Positions 46,764-47,528 of a stretch of DNA of 47,528 nucleotides are shown piece by piece; within the stretch, counting starts at the first letter, position 1, and each line of letters opens with the position of its first letter. Source of the DNA: Silene noctiflora (Eukaryota > Streptophyta > Magnoliopsida > Caryophyllales > Caryophyllaceae). Location: the NCBI GenBank assembly GCA_009801015.1, contig VHZZ01000534.1, positions 76,733 to 124,260 on the forward strand, given 5' to 3'. The notes under the pieces are model-generated. The model did no database searches, was not told the origin of the DNA, and saw only the letters and a list, made by a program, of their open reading frames with translations. The position numbers and the translations under genes are program-made.

Positions 46764-47528
46764 ATGAACCCTCGCTACATTTGCGCAATCCCCCACCCGA
46801 ACCAAAACCCGACTCGATCCCAAACCTACACAACCTACTTCTTCGGCAAACCCATCCTCGTCACCGTCACCTCCACCCCGGCCGTAGCCCGTCAATGGGT
46901 CTACAATCTCCGTAACAACCACCCCGACCGTTTCGACAACGCTAATCTCGTCGTAGGCCTAGGTGTCCAGTGGACACCCGCAACTTGCGGAAACCCTAAC
47001 CCGCCAACCGCTGCAACAATTCAACTTAGTGTAGGCCCTAATTGCCTTATTTTCCAACTTAGTCATGCTAACACTGTTCCACTTACGCTCTACCGTCTTC
47101 TTGAAGACGAGCGGGTTACCTTCGTTGGGGTTCATAATGGTACAGACCAGGCGCGATTAGCGGAGTCGTGGGCTGAGCTGGCGGTGTGGGATTTGGTTGA
47201 CTTGGCGAAGGAAGAAGGGTATGGGAATAGGTCAATGGAAGGGATTTGTAGTGAGGTTTTAGGGTTGCATGGGGTTAGTAAACCTACGTATATAGGGCGT
47301 AGTAATTGGGATGAGTTTTATCTTAGTGTTGATCAAGTTCAATATGCTTGTATCGATGCGCATGTTTCGTATTTGCTTGGTGTTCAGTTTGGTTATCCTA
47401 AGAATTATGACGATGAGGAGGAGGAGGAGGAAGAGGACGAGGATGAGTATTACGATGATGATGATGAAGGTCATGATAATGGGTATTTGGATTATGAAGA
47501 TTATACCAATCCTTATCATTATGATTCC
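46764..47528 (+). CDS. 3'-5' exonuclease domain protein (WEX/RNase D-like), motif I lost; 3' end beyond window
   Basis: Open from the ATG at 46764 for 255 codons to the window end without a stop. After MNPRYICAIPHPNQNPTRSQ comes a DnaQ-like ribonuclease H fold of the Werner-exonuclease type. Motif I lies at 62-70 (LVVGLGVQW), the motif II region at 120-128 (FVGVHNGTD) and motif III at 183-205 (DEFYLSVDQVQYACIDAHVS). Family enzymes remove 3' nucleotides using the DEDDy residues. Here the motif I Asp and Glu are replaced by Gly67 and Gln69, while Asp128 and the Tyr194/Asp198 pair remain, so catalysis is doubtful. An acidic run of D and E at 216-235, then a Y- and D-rich tail, follows the domain. 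Plants have many such small WEX-like paralogues, mostly of unknown role. The frame is intact, without stops, suggesting a maintained gene. Whether an intron or stop follows is not visible. Confidence 0.88.
   Translation, partial: MNPRYICAIPHPNQNPTRSQTYTTYFFGKPILVTVTSTPAVARQWVYNLRNNHPDRFDNANLVVGLGVQWTPATCGNPNPPTAATIQLSVGPNCLIFQLSHANTVPLTLYRLLEDERVTFVGVHNGTDQARLAESWAELAVWDLVDLAKEEGYGNRSMEGICSEVLGLHGVSKPTYIGRSNWDEFYLSVDQVQYACIDAHVSYLLGVQFGYPKNYDDEEEEEEEDEDEYYDDDDEGHDNGYLDYEDYTNPYHYDS

Noticed and set aside
46493-46915. 140-codon plus-strand frame
   Set aside because: Overlaps the exonuclease-like gene in another frame and starts in its promoter; no domain.
47259-47519. Minus-strand I/L-rich frame that looks like a membrane helix
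   Set aside because: Antisense of the D/E-rich acidic tail; GAT and GAG codons read as I and L on the other strand.
1-47528. tRNA, rRNA, snRNA or CRISPR features
   Set aside because: I saw no tRNA-like box A/box B pair, no rRNA sequence and no regularly spaced short repeats. A tRNAscan or Rfam search would settle small RNAs.

Overview
The window is plant nuclear DNA, most likely from a eudicot. It is AT-rich, and long intergenic stretches are filled with small inverted-repeat elements of Stowaway and other MITE types. It carries a Ty1/copia retrotransposon remnant, a LINE relic and microsatellites. Genes have plant-type GT/AG introns and belong to plant families: a WRKY factor, an atypical bHLH factor, prefoldin and an RNase-D-like exonuclease. 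Species cannot be fixed by eye. Caryophyllales is possible, but that is only a guess.

Layout: (1) 1-1697 is the 5' part of a broken copia element on the minus strand, cut by the window edge, whose LTR abuts one copy of a 229-bp repeat found again at 3092-3320. (2) 6286-6975 is an intronless coding sequence for an atypical (non-DNA-binding type) bHLH protein of the AIF/IBH1 group, with a probable intron in its 5' leader. (3) 7000-14400 is intergenic, with several MITEs, a (TA)n tract and a 196-bp tandem duplication. (4) 14639-22868 is a six-exon gene for prefoldin subunit 3; its introns hold a LINE relic and several MITEs. (5) 22869-37100 is a gene-poor stretch crowded with fold-back elements, including three copies of one fold-back family and an element loaded with W-box cores. 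(6) 37142-39177 is a three-exon group IIc WRKY factor closest to WRKY48. (7) 39178-46600 is mostly intergenic, with degenerate minus-strand exon-like fragments at 44.5-45.9 kb. (8) 46764 to the window end is the start of a 3'-5' exonuclease-domain protein whose first catalytic motif is lost and which carries a strongly acidic tail.

The four clear genes do not form a cluster or pathway: two are transcriptional regulators, one is a chaperone subunit and one is a nuclease-fold protein. I found no convincing new multi-gene system. The best leads are the motif-I-less exonuclease-like protein, the W-box-rich element upstream of the WRKY gene, and small introns made largely of MITE sequence in both transcription-factor genes.
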